Below are positions 10,557-21,740 of a stretch of 64,000 nucleotides of DNA, piece after piece. The first letter of the stretch is position 1; each line of letters begins with the position of its first letter. The DNA comes from Euphorbia lathyris. Taxonomy: Eukaryota; Streptophyta; Magnoliopsida; Malpighiales; Euphorbiaceae. The position numbers were made by a program, and so were the translations under genes. The stretch covers positions 27,282,531 to 27,346,530 of the forward strand of contig NC_088910.1 in assembly GCF_963576675.1 (NCBI RefSeq), given 5' to 3'. Below the pieces are notes generated by a model, which had not been told where the DNA came from, ran no database searches, and saw only the letters and a program-made list of their open reading frames with translations.

Positions 10557-11608
10557 TAGGGGTGCACGTGGTCGGTTAACCAGTCCATTAAGGTTAATTC
10601 GGTCGGTTAACCATTTTATCGGTTTTTTGAAAACACTAACCATACACTCGTCCACTAAATTCGGTTAACCACTAATCGGTTAACCAATTATTTCGGTCGG
10701 TTAACCTTTTATTTCGGTTTCTAACCATTAGTAAATAAAATAATAATAGTAATAAAACTTTTAATTTTTATTGTGAGTGGAATGGATGGTTAATGGCGAG
10801 TTGAAGAGATTAATAACAGAGAGAGATATGTGTGCATTATGTACGTGTGGACTATGGATTGGACACTAGATTTTTCCTCACAGCAACTCTTTAATGCATT
10901 AAATGTAACACCCTGATCCAATACCATGTAGATATTGTCCGCTCTGGTCCAATTCCAACACATTGGGCCTCACGGCTTTAAAACGCGTCTGCATGTATTG
11001 GATTCACATCTTACTAATAAGCCCCAATCACTCTCTCTCCATTTCCGATGTGGGATTCAGTTCATTCCTGCCCCCATCGCCATCCCTTAGGGCCGCTCCT
11101 TGCTCAGGCCTTCTACCCCGGCGCCACCCACTCCGGACCGGATCGTTACATTAAATTACTATGTTTGTTGGACTAGAATTCTTATCATCCGTGCTTTACC
11201 AACTAAGTCCTGTCCATTTATATTAATTTCACTAATTATATACTTTATGAAAAATTTGATAGTACACGACATTTGGGATGAAATATTCCATCATTGAGTC
11301 TTAATCACCGCAAATAATTAGTGTTTCTTATTAAATTTGCTATTGATCCCTATATTTATTTTAAGTGGGATAATGTATAATTATATGTATAAATATAAAT
11401 AAATATTTTTATATATTTAATTGAATTCGGTCGGTTTCGGTTAACCGCGGTTTTTAGAATATGAAAACCATAACCGTAACCATTAACCACTATTTTTAAA
11501 ATTAAAAACCGTACACTAGTCCATCGGTTTCGGTTAACCTTATTTTCGATTTGGTTTCGATTTGGTTTTTCGGTTTTTCGGTTTTGCGGATTTTTGTGTG
11601 CACCCCTA
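10557..11608. mobile_element. Non-autonomous hAT element nested in the LTR insertion
   Basis: Ends are inverted: TAGGGGTGCACG at the left and GTGTGCACCCCTA at the right, with perfect 8-bp target duplications GTCATAAG (10549-10556 and 11609-11616). The 8-bp duplication is diagnostic of hAT. The interior near both ends is filled with CGGTTAACC and CGGTTTTCGG words that are inverted relative to each other. There is no transposase. A TRIM solo LTR sits inside. Confidence 0.88.
10904..11150 (-). repeat. TRIM-family solo LTR inside the hAT element
   Basis: A 247-bp GC-richer block, TGTAACACCC to GATCGTTACA, with perfect 5-bp duplications TTAAA (10899-10903 and 11151-11155). Its reverse complement is closely similar along the whole length to the 3' LTR of the TRIM at 22614-22858, so it is the same family in the opposite orientation. 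It has no internal region left. Confidence 0.88.
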
Positions 11609-13589
11609 GTCATAAGATTCAGTTCAAGGATGTAGTTGATAAAGGATCGAATTATATTGTAACTAATACGGAAAGGTTAACGACAGAATCAACCTGTCTT
11701 CTTATGGCTCTGGGGGAATGATTACGGACTTGATAATCACATACTCTGTACATCATTCCGTTATGCAAAGATTAAATATAATTCTTTGAAAATTATTTAA
11801 TAACGTTGCATACGGCTAGAAGCAATAAGAACCTAATGGGTCACACATAAGACTTGGAACCTAAAAGAGAGATAGATGTTAATTAATTGATGGAAGCCCA
11901 ATTGAGCCCAATAAGGCCCATGGACTATAGGGGGTCGAAATTCATATAGTCAAAATACATGAATAATTAATTTGATTTTATTAATTCTAATTGGATTAGG
12001 ATTCTGAATTAAATTAATTAAGAGATAAATAAGTTAGGAGTTTTAATTAGATTATAATACTCCTATTATTATCCAATAAGGTTATTATTATTATCTTTAA
12101 TATATTAGATATATAATGAGATAATAATTAGGAATTCTATTCCGAATTGAATTCCTATTTAGTAACCTAATTCTATCTAACTAGGGATTAGATACAAGAG
12201 GTTATAAATAAACCCCCTATGGGATTTTCGAAATCTACTAGCCAAATCCCTACTGTGATTTTCGAAATACTCAGTGCAACGGGAGAGAGAATTTCGACAC
12301 CCCCAGTTCGAGGACGAGATTTTCTACGGCTTCCTTCCGATCAATTGATTTCATCTATTTCTTTTATCCTTGATCTTGTGTTGATTAATTAGAGGCAGTC
12401 TACTTTGGTTTCTATTCAACGGTTGATTCTAAATTAATCTTCCCGTGTTTTATTTCGTGTTTGGGAACTCGGAGAAGAGTTGTGGGCACTTCATTAACAA
12501 CGGTAGATTGATCATCAAAAGGTAATTCTTCTTATCCCTCTTTATATGAAATAACGATTAACGGATCCTAGGGTTAATGGAAATAGGTTAAAAATTTTAT
12601 ATTTCTGTTGCTATACCTTAGCCTAATTTCCAACAATGCTATAACGCGACAAACTTCATTAGTCAAAATGTGTCGCGTTGTCGCGTTATATTATAACGCA
12701 AGTATAACACGACAAACTTCATTAGCCAACAATAGACATACAGTTAAACAAATTCATACTTGGAATGCATGACTAAAGCCATACAGGTTATATGGGATTC
12801 GTCTAGCCCTCTTCTCATCAGCCATCTGCTTGAACATACCATCCCTCTTACCGATTGCACCCTTCAAAGTCCTCAAGCTCTCTTCAAAAGCTACCACACC
12901 CCACGACAACTTATAGAACAACTCTGGATATTCTGTTAGCTCCATGATGTAGTTTTGCACATTTCTTTTAAGCTCATGTTCCATGACATTGCCATAAATA
13001 AAATACAACACAACCATCATCAAAGCATCCTCATCATCCTTCTTGGACCAATTCGTCTCTTTGAATTTATTTTCAATGTCTACGTGTTTTAATTGCTTGG
13101 TACCAAAATACCTTCCTCTAAATCCTCCTCCTTTGTTCATTTTCTTCATCTCTTTCATATTGCGTTTTTGCTTCCGAAGGATAAACCGGTAATCAACCTA
13201 AACTCCCTTTCGGTGTATCTCAACTCAACACCCCGAACATTGAAACACATCTCATTATCACGTTCTTCAATCAGACTTATCTGTCTAGTTAACAACGTGT
13301 GGACAAATAATACTGAAATAGAGGGTAATGGTTTATTCAAATAAGCGCCGAAGCATGATTTTCTAAGCATATTGGTTTGTTCATCATTCAATTTTTGAAG
13401 GATGACTGTATGCGTGTGTAGATTTAACCCTATTAGATACTTGTGCTATCGAATTAATGGCATACGGGTACATGTAGTTTATATCTGTCTTTCTCTTCTT
13501 CTTGATCCCACCTTCTACAACCTGATCATGCTGCAGATATAAAACAGTCTCGCGTTAAAAATAAACAACACAAAAAATAAAGACTACTT

Positions 13590-13835
13590 TTTGTCGCGTT
13601 GTCGCGTTATAGTACAACGCGCCATAATGTAACAACTACTCTTTGTTGCGTTGTCGCGTTATAGCACAACGCGACATAATATAACAACTACTCTTTGTCG
13701 CGTTATAGTATAACGTGATATAATATAACAACTACTCTTTCTCGTGTCGTCGTGTTATAGTATAACGCGACATAATATAACAACTACTCTTTGTCGCGTT
13801 GTCGCGTTATAGTATAATGTGACAACTAATCTATC
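13590..13835. repeat. Minisatellite of TGTCGCGTT...ATAGTATAACGCGACA units
   Basis: Four to five units of roughly 50-67 bp follow each other, each joining ACAACTACTCTTTGTCGCG to GTTATAGTATAACGCGACAT. Unit lengths vary by loss of an internal GTTGTCGCG. It lies between the DUF1985 exon and the right terminal repeat of the MULE. Confidence 0.85.
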
Positions 13836-14194
13836 ACGTCGTCTTCAACAGACGCCATTGTTGTCGCTGCACCAGCAAAAGTCGCCTGTAAATCCATCCA
13901 TTTCCACATATAACCATCTCAAAATAGGTTTTCAGAACACATTGTCTAAATTTGCAGTAAAATCATGTACCTATACAACAATGTACTATATGAAATGAAA
14001 CGATTAACAATCGTGTACCTTCTGTTTGCTACGGTCTTCCTTGTTCAACCTACCCATGATGTCGACACTGGAATTTACTTGTCGATGTTGTCGGAAGTTC
14101 TTGCTGCCGTGAAATCGAGAGGAAATCGCCTAGAAATCGCTATCTCTTCGCCAGGAAATCGCGTTCGAAATCGCTCTCTTGATGGGAAAGGTCA

Positions 14195-14303
14195 TGGTAT
14201 TTTTGTCCAAATGCAGTTAAAGTGTCTAGATTGGTAAGAAAGGAGTAAAGTAGCCCTAATATGTAAATGAACTTTTAAATTAGCCCAGATTTATAATTTT
14301 CCC
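14195..14303 (-). repeat. Right terminal inverted repeat of the MULE
   Basis: Inverted copy of 7251-7364. It directly follows an ORF-like stretch (13965-14194) with no recognisable domain, which I do not call as a gene. Confidence 0.8.
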
Positions 14304-14619
14304 GTAAGTTATAGGTGTTTTAATTGAATTATGAAATATAATTTTATTAAAAAAGAGATATTAATTAAAAAAATGCGCCACTTTGCAAAAAAAAAAGGTC
14401 ATAAGTTGAGTATATTATTTTTTATGGGTCGGGTCAGCCTCTAATTAGATCTCACAGGTATATATACTTAGCCCAAATCTAGTTCAATATGTTATCGATT
14501 GCTATTAGAACCAGACAGGATATAAAATCGAATTTATAGAAGGATCGCGAGTTACTTGGTCGGACTAAGTAATTCGGATTGATCGGATAGACGATGGAAT
14601 AAATAAATAATATTTATAT

Positions 14620-14650
14620 ATATATTAAATATATATATATATATATAATT
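14620..14650. repeat. AT microsatellite
   Basis: Imperfect (TA)n tract in AT-rich intergenic sequence; no gene around it between 14304 and 14835. Confidence 0.7.
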
Positions 14651-14835
14651 AATTTCAAATTATTTTTATAAATGATATACATATCCAAAACAAATTATAA
14701 ATAAATTTCATTTGTTATTTTTATCAACTTGAAGCTTAAATATATGGAGTTTAGAATAACTTGAAATACACAACTCAAATCGGATAAATGATGAATGAGT
14801 AATTGATGCTCCAAGTGAACCACTAGTTTATAAGT

Positions 14836-15306
14836 AGGCTTATTGCATATTTACACCTTTAAACTTGACACTTTTTATTTATTGGCACCATGAACTTTTA
14901 AAATAACCTATCACACACTCATGGTTGGCTTTAAAAACCTATCACACACTTATAGTTGGCTTTAAAAACCCATCGCACACTTATAGTTGGCTCATTCAAA
15001 CTTCATGCACACAAAATCGTTGATCTTTAATCTTTGACAAATGATACGACATTTGTGCTATAGAAAAAAGTGTGTGAGTTCATTCTGTATGCCGCCTCAT
15101 CTGTCAAAGATTTACAAATCAACGATTTTGTTTGCAGGAGATCCGAATGAACCAACTATAGGTGTGTGATGGGTTTTTAAAACCAACTATAAGTGTCTGA
15201 TAGGTTTTTAAAGCCAACTATAAATGTGTAATATGTTATTTTAAAAGTTCAGGGTGCCAATAGCCAAAACTTGCGAAGTTTAAGGGCTTAAATATGCATT
15301 AAGCCT
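14836..15306. mobile_element. Foldback MITE with ~200-bp arms
   Basis: The element begins AGGCTTATTGCATATTTACA and ends ATATGCATTAAGCCT. The arms (about 14836-15040 and 15110-15306) are inverted copies and each holds two to three direct copies of a CACTTATAGTTGGCTTTAAA-type unit. Flanks carry a 7-bp duplication TATAAGT (14829-14835 and 15307-15313). No coding capacity. The superfamily is unclear because 7 bp could be a worn 8- or 9-bp duplication. Confidence 0.8.
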
Positions 15307-15689
15307 TATAAGTACCTTATGCCGACCTAAGAATATGAACCACTAGTTTTCAAGAGGATAAAAAGAAATTAAGATTCCATATCCCACATAGAAAAGAAAT
15401 GAGAATTTTCACTATTTTATAAGTAAAAAGTATTTACAAGCCTTTAATCAATTACTACGGGAAAGACTCTCTCACACGTAAAAAAAAAGTGTAGTCGAAA
15501 CACCACCGGGTTAGGGGTGCACTGCATGACGTGGGCAATGCTAATGCCGCACCGGAATGAGGTACCTTAGATCGGCCTAAATTCTTAAAAAAAGTCAAAA
15601 ATAGAGTTTCTTAAATATTCTTTGTAAAAATTTATTAATTATAATTAATGCAAGGATTTATAATTCTAGTAATTTTTTTTATATGTATT

Positions 15690-16120
15690 CTTCTGTAGAT
15701 CAGGATCAGTACTGGTCCCTCCACTCAAAAAATGCTAAGATAGTCATGAGTGAAAAAATTTCAAGACAATAACTCTTAATGCTTGTTATTAATAAGAGTG
15801 AGTTATTTATACAAAAAGAAGAATTGTTGCTTTGTTATACACTAGAGATTACAGAGTGAAGAGATAAACTTTATGTGGCTATCATGATCCTCCATGGAGA
15901 TTTCCTATCATCCTTCTTTGTGGCCGGCTGAATCCTTCTTTTTATGGCTAGTATGACCCGTAGTAGAGATATGCTTAATGTCCCCCCTCAATCTGGCGTC
16001 AGAAGAAGAATGTAAACGCAATTTGCTTCAGAAAGATTGAAAGAGAGACTTAGTTAAGGCTTTTGTAAAAATATCAGAATGTTAGGAGGCAGAAGGAATA
16101 TAACGAGTCACCAATGATTC
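15690..16120 (-). pseudogene. Copia element 3' end (RNase H tail, polypurine tract, LTR start)
   Basis: Minus-strand codons near 16105-16000 read SDIFTKALTKSLFQSF and SKLRLHSSSDARLRGDIK, with stops. This is the C-terminus of the Copia RNase H domain. Directly behind it lies TTGAGGGGGGA (polypurine tract, about 15982-15992), after which LTR-like sequence runs to about 15700. No other part of the element is preserved here. Confidence 0.65.
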
Positions 16121-17960
16121 ATGCCTAGGATTAGGGAACCCAATTCGGGTAATATCACTAACTACTTAAAATATGTATGTCGGTCGGTCGGAAGCTAACA
16201 CATGTCCTCCAAGGAGTCTAAGGTAAATATCAATACCAACTATATCGATTTTACCCTTGGCTCTCTATAAATAGAAAGTGACTTCATAATCAAGGTACGT
16301 ACACATCTATTGCAATTTACTCTTAATTGCTTAGTTCACTAATCATATACTCTATAAATTTTGGCATGGAGGTGGAGTCGTCGGTCAACGGCCAATGACC
16401 TTACACTGATCATTTTTCTGGTTACTTCAGACATTGGAGCACTATCTTATAGATTTTATCCTATCATACATATAATGATCAAATTGTGGGGGGAAAGAGT
16501 CTATAATACTTCTCAAACAATACATCTAGATCAATTAATTGATATCACTAGTGTACATCGGTGTACATTTAGTTTTTAATATTAAATCATTATCATGTCT
16601 CAATAAGTGAAATTTTACTATACATTTGGCGTACCACGTCATTCATACGTCCAAATAATATAATGACACGTAATATATTTTATAGTTTAGAGTTTAGATA
16701 TTAATATTTAGGAACTAGTCGCTCTTTTGATTTTGGAAGAAAATGTTTATATTTTAGGGTCTAGAATTTTATACGGATAATTAATAACTGAAAATTAAAT
16801 GTTAATAATTTATTGGTAAATATGTAACGTGGCATTATAATATTGACACAATGTACAGATGACGTGGTGCGTTGGATGGTATATAATAAAAATTTTATTT
16901 TCATTAGTTGAATGTATTACTCATAAACGCTCCAAAAGGGTTGAGGCAAATGGAGAAAGAGAATATGGGACATGGAGAGGCAAAAGATGAGTATGGACCA
17001 AAAGGGAAGAATCTCATACATGAGTTGAAAACTTGTTATGATTTTGGTAAATGGCAGAGACAACCCCAAGCAAAAAGCAAAGAATAAGGCCATACTATGG
17101 ATATCCATTGGCATATGCCATATATACATATTCTTCTATGCCTCCTTCACTACCAATTATAAAAGCTTAATTTCAACCCAGAAGCAAAGCATCTGTAACA
17201 GACCAAATTAAAGGAGACATATATATTTTTGAGTAAGCAAATCAGTTGTAGGGCGCCTCTTGCTTGGCATGTCTTGGGAGGCATTTCCCTCTTACATGCC
17301 AAAGGAGAGTTGCCCTATCACTTCTTTAGCTTATGTTAATCTCTATGTCACAACCACATTTCCGAAGTTGAAATCCAATTTGAAAGTATCTAAATCCGCG
17401 CATTTTAGGGTTCTTAGTATGGTAGTAATACTTACGGGAGTTGATTTTTCTCTTATTTTATTATCGTACAAAAAAAATAGCAGGCTCTATGTGTTCTCAT
17501 CCTAAACCAACAGGGACGTCCGAAGCAAGGAAGACCGTCAGATTAAACTAAATAGGAATACAATTCCTAAAGACACGTGGACTAATGAGATGCTTCTTGA
17601 ATCCTCTTCGGATTAGGATCCTCCGATCACGCCTAACATTAAGAAATCTCAATTCAGGTATATTACTAACCGTTTAAAATATGTCTATCACTGAGAAGAT
17701 GACACATGTTCTCCATGGAATCTAAGGAGAAAATTCTAACACCGATTTACGGTTCTACTCCTGAGCTCCTTATAAATAGACCGCGACTTTATAGTCAAAG
17801 TATACACTTATCTATTGTAGTTACTCTCAATTGCTCCATGCTCTTATAATTTAGGGTCACCCGTTAATGGTCTCGCTGTGATCATTTTTCTGTCTTATTT
17901 AAGGTATGGGAGAAATCCCCTTGGACAATAGAGCACTACTCTACAGAATAACCATTAGAG
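16120..17960. repeat. Pair of diverged direct repeats, LTR-like, ~1.5 kb apart
   Basis: Segments 16120-16470 and 17625-17960 match in order: CCCAATTCGGGTAATATCAC-type start, ACACATGT..TCCA.GGA.TCTAAGG, a CTCTATAAATAG/CCTTATAAATAG promoter-like box, TTACTCT.AATTGCT and GTGATCATTTTTCTG. They are in the same orientation and look like two worn LTRs, or one duplicated LTR. Between them is no retrotransposon coding sequence; a TATAAAAG box at 17159 precedes a short unrecognised reading frame (17260-17505) that I do not call as a gene. Confidence 0.5.
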
Positions 17961-17979
17961 AAAACATATATTGTTTGGT

Positions 17980-18412
17980 GTGAATGTGAGGTATGGCATC
18001 TGTAGAAGGTCCTAAATAACTCTTTAATTGTGTACATAAACAAGCTCACAAGCAAAGTTCATGAATAAATAAACAAGATGCTTACAAATAGTTCGTCTAT
18101 TACTCATTTATTATATTTGTAAACGAACTCATCTAATAGCAAATGAAATAATATTAAGTTTAGATATTTGTGAACTAACACAAAACTATATAGTTTTCTA
18201 CAAAACTAAAATTTATTCATAAATGTTCTAATCGAGCCTGCTCGCGAGCTTTCGAGCCGAGCTTTGGTCTGTTCAAGTTTGGCTCGTTTACGAACCGAGC
18301 TAGTAAATTGTGTTCACGAGCGGCTCGTTTACAAATCGAGCCGAGTCGAGCCGAGCTTTTATCGAGCCGATCACCGAGCTGCTCATGAGCGGCTCTATTC
18401 ATTTACAGCCCT
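17980..18412. mobile_element. hAT-like fragment rich in GAGCCGAGC words
   Basis: The right part (18225-18412) consists of overlapping CGAGC/GCTCG words (GAGCCGAGTCGAGCCGAGCT) and ends CATTTACAGCCCTA, the form of a common plant hAT terminus (TAGGGCTGTAAAT on the minus strand). The matching left end and an 8-bp duplication are not visible, so the left limit is approximate. Confidence 0.5.
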
Positions 18413-20544
18413 ACCCAGTAGGCGTGCAAGGAGGGCTGGAAACGCCAATTAACAACTTTTCCTTCATATATGTATCTCTTAAACATCACCATTAAGCATT
18501 CACTCCTCAAAATTACAATCAACTTCTGTAAACACATCTAAAAACTTTAATTAAATATCCAAAAAAATTAAATCTCTAACTTTTTAAAATCACCATTTAA
18601 ATCCCTAATATCTCTACCATAATTTAATTACAATTTGATCCGATTATTTTATATTTTCAGTTCGGTTTTTATCGGTATTTGCTACTAAAATTTTGGTTAT
18701 CGCTTCGATTTTAAAAATAATAAAAAAAAATTAGTTAAGCCAAACGAAATTTGCTATATTATATACAAGTATATATAATATTTATTTTGTTTAGTTGTAG
18801 CTGATTTTTTTATTAAAACTAATTTGATAACTGAAATATATCGTAAAATAATTATTATATCCAAATCAAAAAAATGTAAAATAATCGAATTGATAATCGA
18901 AACTATAAAATATTGATAAAAACTGAACCAAAAATATATATATAAAAATGAATTAAAATTTTATTTCAATTGATGGAGCGATCGAATTGTACACTGAGAA
19001 TTTAATTTGTGATTTTAGAAATGGTTTTAGGAAGTTAATGAACTAATTGACTTTAAAATATCTGTTAGCGACCTAATTGAATTTTAAATCATAATTAATT
19101 AACAACATTCATATTATTGCTGACTCGATTGCGGCTGCTGCATAGGGCAAATCCTTATTTGTTAACCCATTTTTTATTAAATTAGAGGATTAACAAATCA
19201 GGTGGCTTGGTCAGATCATACAAACCAGAAAATAGATGTATGTATATATATTTTTAAAAAATAGGTTTTCTTGTTTGTTTGTATATGGAGAAGCAGCATA
19301 GATATATACATTTTAGTTAAGAATGACGAAGTCCTTTTATATTATTCAATTGCGAAGATGGATTCAAATAAAACCATTGTTTATTTTATTTTTAATTTTA
19401 ATTTAAATGCTTACGTATAGTATCTGAGAGAGATAATTGTACATACAAAAGCTGTAATTTTTATTCAAAAAAAAAAAAAAAAGCTGTAATTTGGGTGGAA
19501 ACGAAATTTGAGAAATTAGGACCGCTTTTCCAACCAAAACTCAAAAGATAAAGGAAGACATGAATTAGCATAATTCAGTCTTTTCCTCTTAATTATAGGC
19601 TTTTTCAGACGCTCCTTTACGGGAAAAAACACCAAAGGCAAAAAAGATAACTAAAGTATGTCTTGCTCTTCAAAATATTAAATTATGTTCTTTGATTTTA
19701 CATAGGCACTGTTTAGTAAAACAGTAGTTTGCTGTTAACTTATTACTTTTTGTTAGATGATTTGAATAGCTCATTGTATAAACTTGTTTGTTAAAATTTA
19801 ATTGATTGTTAATAGATGTTGTGTAAACTAACAAATAAATATATGGTAAAGTCTTTATTTGGGGTTAGAGCATCTCCAACACTAACTAACTATTTGACTT
19901 TCTAAAATAATATAAAATATTAGTTTGGCCAAATGTAGCTAGCCAAATTTATGTGTTGCTCCAACCATGTTAGCTATTTTGATTCTCTATTTGATTATTT
20001 TATCATTAAAATTGATTAAATTTAAAGAAAAAGTAGAAAAAATGAATAGAAATAGAAATAGCTAGCCACAGAAACTTGTCAAATTTAGCTAGCGAAAATG
20101 GCTAGCTATTTATATGAGAGAGTTATGTCACCTTATTGGAGTGGTTACTTTCTAAATGGCTAGCTAAATTTAACAATTTAGAAATATGTTCTTTGAGGAT
20201 AGTAAATAGGGGTAAAAATGTCCATTAAAAGAGATTGAGATAAGTTAATTGAAAAAACTCCTAAAATTAGCTTTTGGACCTAATAAGTTCTTTCAAACAT
20301 CTCTCCACCAAACACCACTGTTAAAGGTTTGACTAGTCAAAACCTATAAAGTAGCTCAAACCTTTAATTTTACCCCAAAAAGCTCTTTACCAAACATGGT
20401 CATAGCCTAACATTAACATATTTCTAATAAGTCTAGATATAACTGTGAATGACCAAAATTTATTTGATCATTAGGCTCTATGTGAACATTACTGTGGTTA
20501 TAGTGTTATCTTTCTTGCAAGAAAATTTTAGTCTGTCCAGATTT
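18413..20544. other. AT-rich intergenic stretch
   Basis: No gene found. Worn CGGTTTTTATCGGTATT-type words (18660-18960) suggest old transposon sequence, and a poly-A tract lies near 19466. The segment 19868-20210 starts GAGCATCTCCAACACTAACT and contains inverted GCTAGCCAAATTT words, like a decayed MITE, but I could not define paired ends. Confidence 0.5.
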
Positions 20545-21490
20545 TTGTGATAATTCTTGAGGTTCTGCACTAAGCCCATACCATCGTTATGGATGAACTA
20601 ACGAGTTCACTTCAAGATGGTATACCATGATGCATGTTGTTTGCAGATGATATTGTGTTGGTTGATGAGACGAAAGAAGGCGTGGAGAGGAAGTTGGAAC
20701 TATGGAGACAAACTTTAGAATCTAGAGGCTTTAAGCTGAGCCGAAGTAAGACAGAATATTTGGAGTGTAAGTTTAGTGGCGATAGGAGTAGGGAGGAAGG
20801 GACAATAACCCTAGATTGGAGAGTTGTTCAGGCATCGGATTGCTTTCGGTATTTAGGATCTATTATCCAAACGGATGCAGAAGTAGATGGAGATGTTGCT
20901 CATAGGATTAAATCTGGTTGGGCGAAGTGGAAGAGTGCTACAGGTTTCCTTTGTGACCCCGGCATGCCAAATAGATTGAAGGGAAAATTCTACCGCATGA
21001 CAATCAGACCAGCACTGTTATATGGTACGGAGTGTTGGGCAGTAAAACACTATCACACTCATAAGATGTCGGTGGCGGAGATGTGTATGTTGAGATGGAT
21101 GTGTGGTCATACGAGAAAGGATCGGGTGAGTAATGAAATAATTAGGACAAAAGTAGGGGTTACATCTATTGAGAATAAAATGAGGGAAAACCGACTAAGG
21201 TGGTTTGGCCATGTAAGACGAAGAGCGATTGATGCGCCGGTTAGGAGGACTAAAGAGTGGCAAAGGGATGTAGTGGTGAGGGGTAGGGGAAGACCTAAGC
21301 AAACTTGGAGGAGGGTGATCGAGAGTGATATGAGTTTATTGGGGATTGGGGAAAATATGGTAGTGGGTAGGAAAGAGTGGAGGGAGAGAATTTGTGTCAC
21401 TGACACGGCTTTATTTCACGGTTTTATATGATGGTTCATGTTAGCCGATCCCGAATCATTTCGGGACTAAGGCTTTGTTGTTGTTGTTTA
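20545..21490 (+). pseudogene. RTE-clade LINE, 5'-truncated reverse transcriptase and 3' end
   Basis: Homology starts near GSALSP of the RT domain (about 20575), has a small deletion and a TGA in [15 protein letters not shown] where Trp is usual, then is open from 20634 to 21431. FADD holds the catalytic Asp pair. The rest follows the family: [52 protein letters not shown] and a final GRKEWRER. It ends at 21431 and is followed by the element's short 3' end, CCGATCCCGAATCATTTCGG, and TTGTTGTTGTT, the RTE-like tail. The endonuclease domain and most of RT are missing (5' truncation). The same 3' end recurs at 60290-60344. Confidence 0.88.
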
Positions 21491-21593
21491 TTCTAAGAAC
21501 TGTTATTGTTTTTTCTATTGTTCCTTTATATTAGTGTCTAGTTGATGTGTCATTAATACATTTAGTAGTATAAATAATGACTTGCAAATAGAA

Positions 21594-21595
<2 letters not shown>

Positions 21596-21668
<73 letters not shown>
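21596..21668. repeat. (TA)n microsatellite
   Basis: An uninterrupted run of about 72 bases of alternating TA between the LINE tail and the Copia gag relic. Confidence 0.97.
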
Positions 21669-21669
<1 letters not shown>

Positions 21670-21740
21670 TAGATGATATCAGATTCGGTTATTCCAAATA
21701 GAAAGATAAAATCGTTATAGTTTGTTATTTTTCAGTTATC

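Larger units (their letters stand above)
9719..12635. mobile_element. LTR-type insertion (probable solo LTR) in the MULE
   Basis: The insertion starts TGTTGGGG and ends CCAACA and is flanked by perfect 5-bp duplications ATGCT (9714-9718 and 12636-12640), the signature of LTR element integration. Without the nested hAT it is about 1.86 kb. It has no internal coding region, primer site or second LTR copy, so a solo LTR left by recombination is most likely. TATAAATAA at about 12205 with the following sequence would suit the LTR promoter and give the direction left to right. Family is undetermined. Confidence 0.7.
9054..13391 (-). pseudogene. DUF1985-type gene of the MULE (Ulp1-associated), split by an insertion
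   Basis: Exon at 13391-12754 encodes the DUF1985 region: NVRGVELRYTEREFRLITGL, then GRYFG, then DEDALMMVVLYFIYGNVMEH and GVVAFEESLRTLKGA. The two halves are in different frames that overlap at 13155-13158, so one frameshift is present. The exon ends YGFSHAFQ at a GTATGA donor (about 12754). The next exon at 9664-9533 begins VWILETWEATNVFYGRI and has one in-frame TAG after LAPLSEI. A third (9453 to about 9054) is highly acidic (long Glu/Asp runs). The intron between the first two holds the 2.9-kb insertion. In plants DUF1985 usually precedes a Ulp1-type SUMO protease domain; I see no His-Asp-Cys protease here. Confidence 0.7.
7251..14303. mobile_element. Mutator-like element (MULE) with long terminal inverted repeats
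   Basis: The ends at 7251-7364 and 14195-14303 are inverted copies of about 110 bp, starting GGGAAAATTA and ending with the shared GCATTTGGACAAAAATACCA. Inside are a MuDR-type transposase N-terminus on the plus strand and a DUF1985-type gene on the minus strand, a content known from Ulp1-carrying plant MULEs. The transposase catalytic (DDE) region is missing, so this copy is non-autonomous. Flanking 9-mers AAAAGATTA and GTAAGTTAT do not match, so the target duplication is mutated or the exact ends are a few bases off. An LTR-type insertion of 2.9 kb splits it. Confidence 0.8.

Noticed and set aside
13590..13835. CRISPR-like regular repeats
   Set aside because: Plant transposon minisatellite: units vary in length, have no unique spacers, and the same word is scattered in the element.
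13965..14237. 90-codon frame near the right end of the MULE
   Set aside because: Overlaps the terminal inverted repeat and has no recognisable motif.
17260..17505. 81-codon frame after a TATAAAAG box
   Set aside because: No domain, no convincing splice context and repeat-derived surroundings; noted only in the repeat entry.
21107..21406. Minus-strand frame over the LINE
   Set aside because: The plus strand carries a clear RT C-terminus; the antisense frame has no homology.
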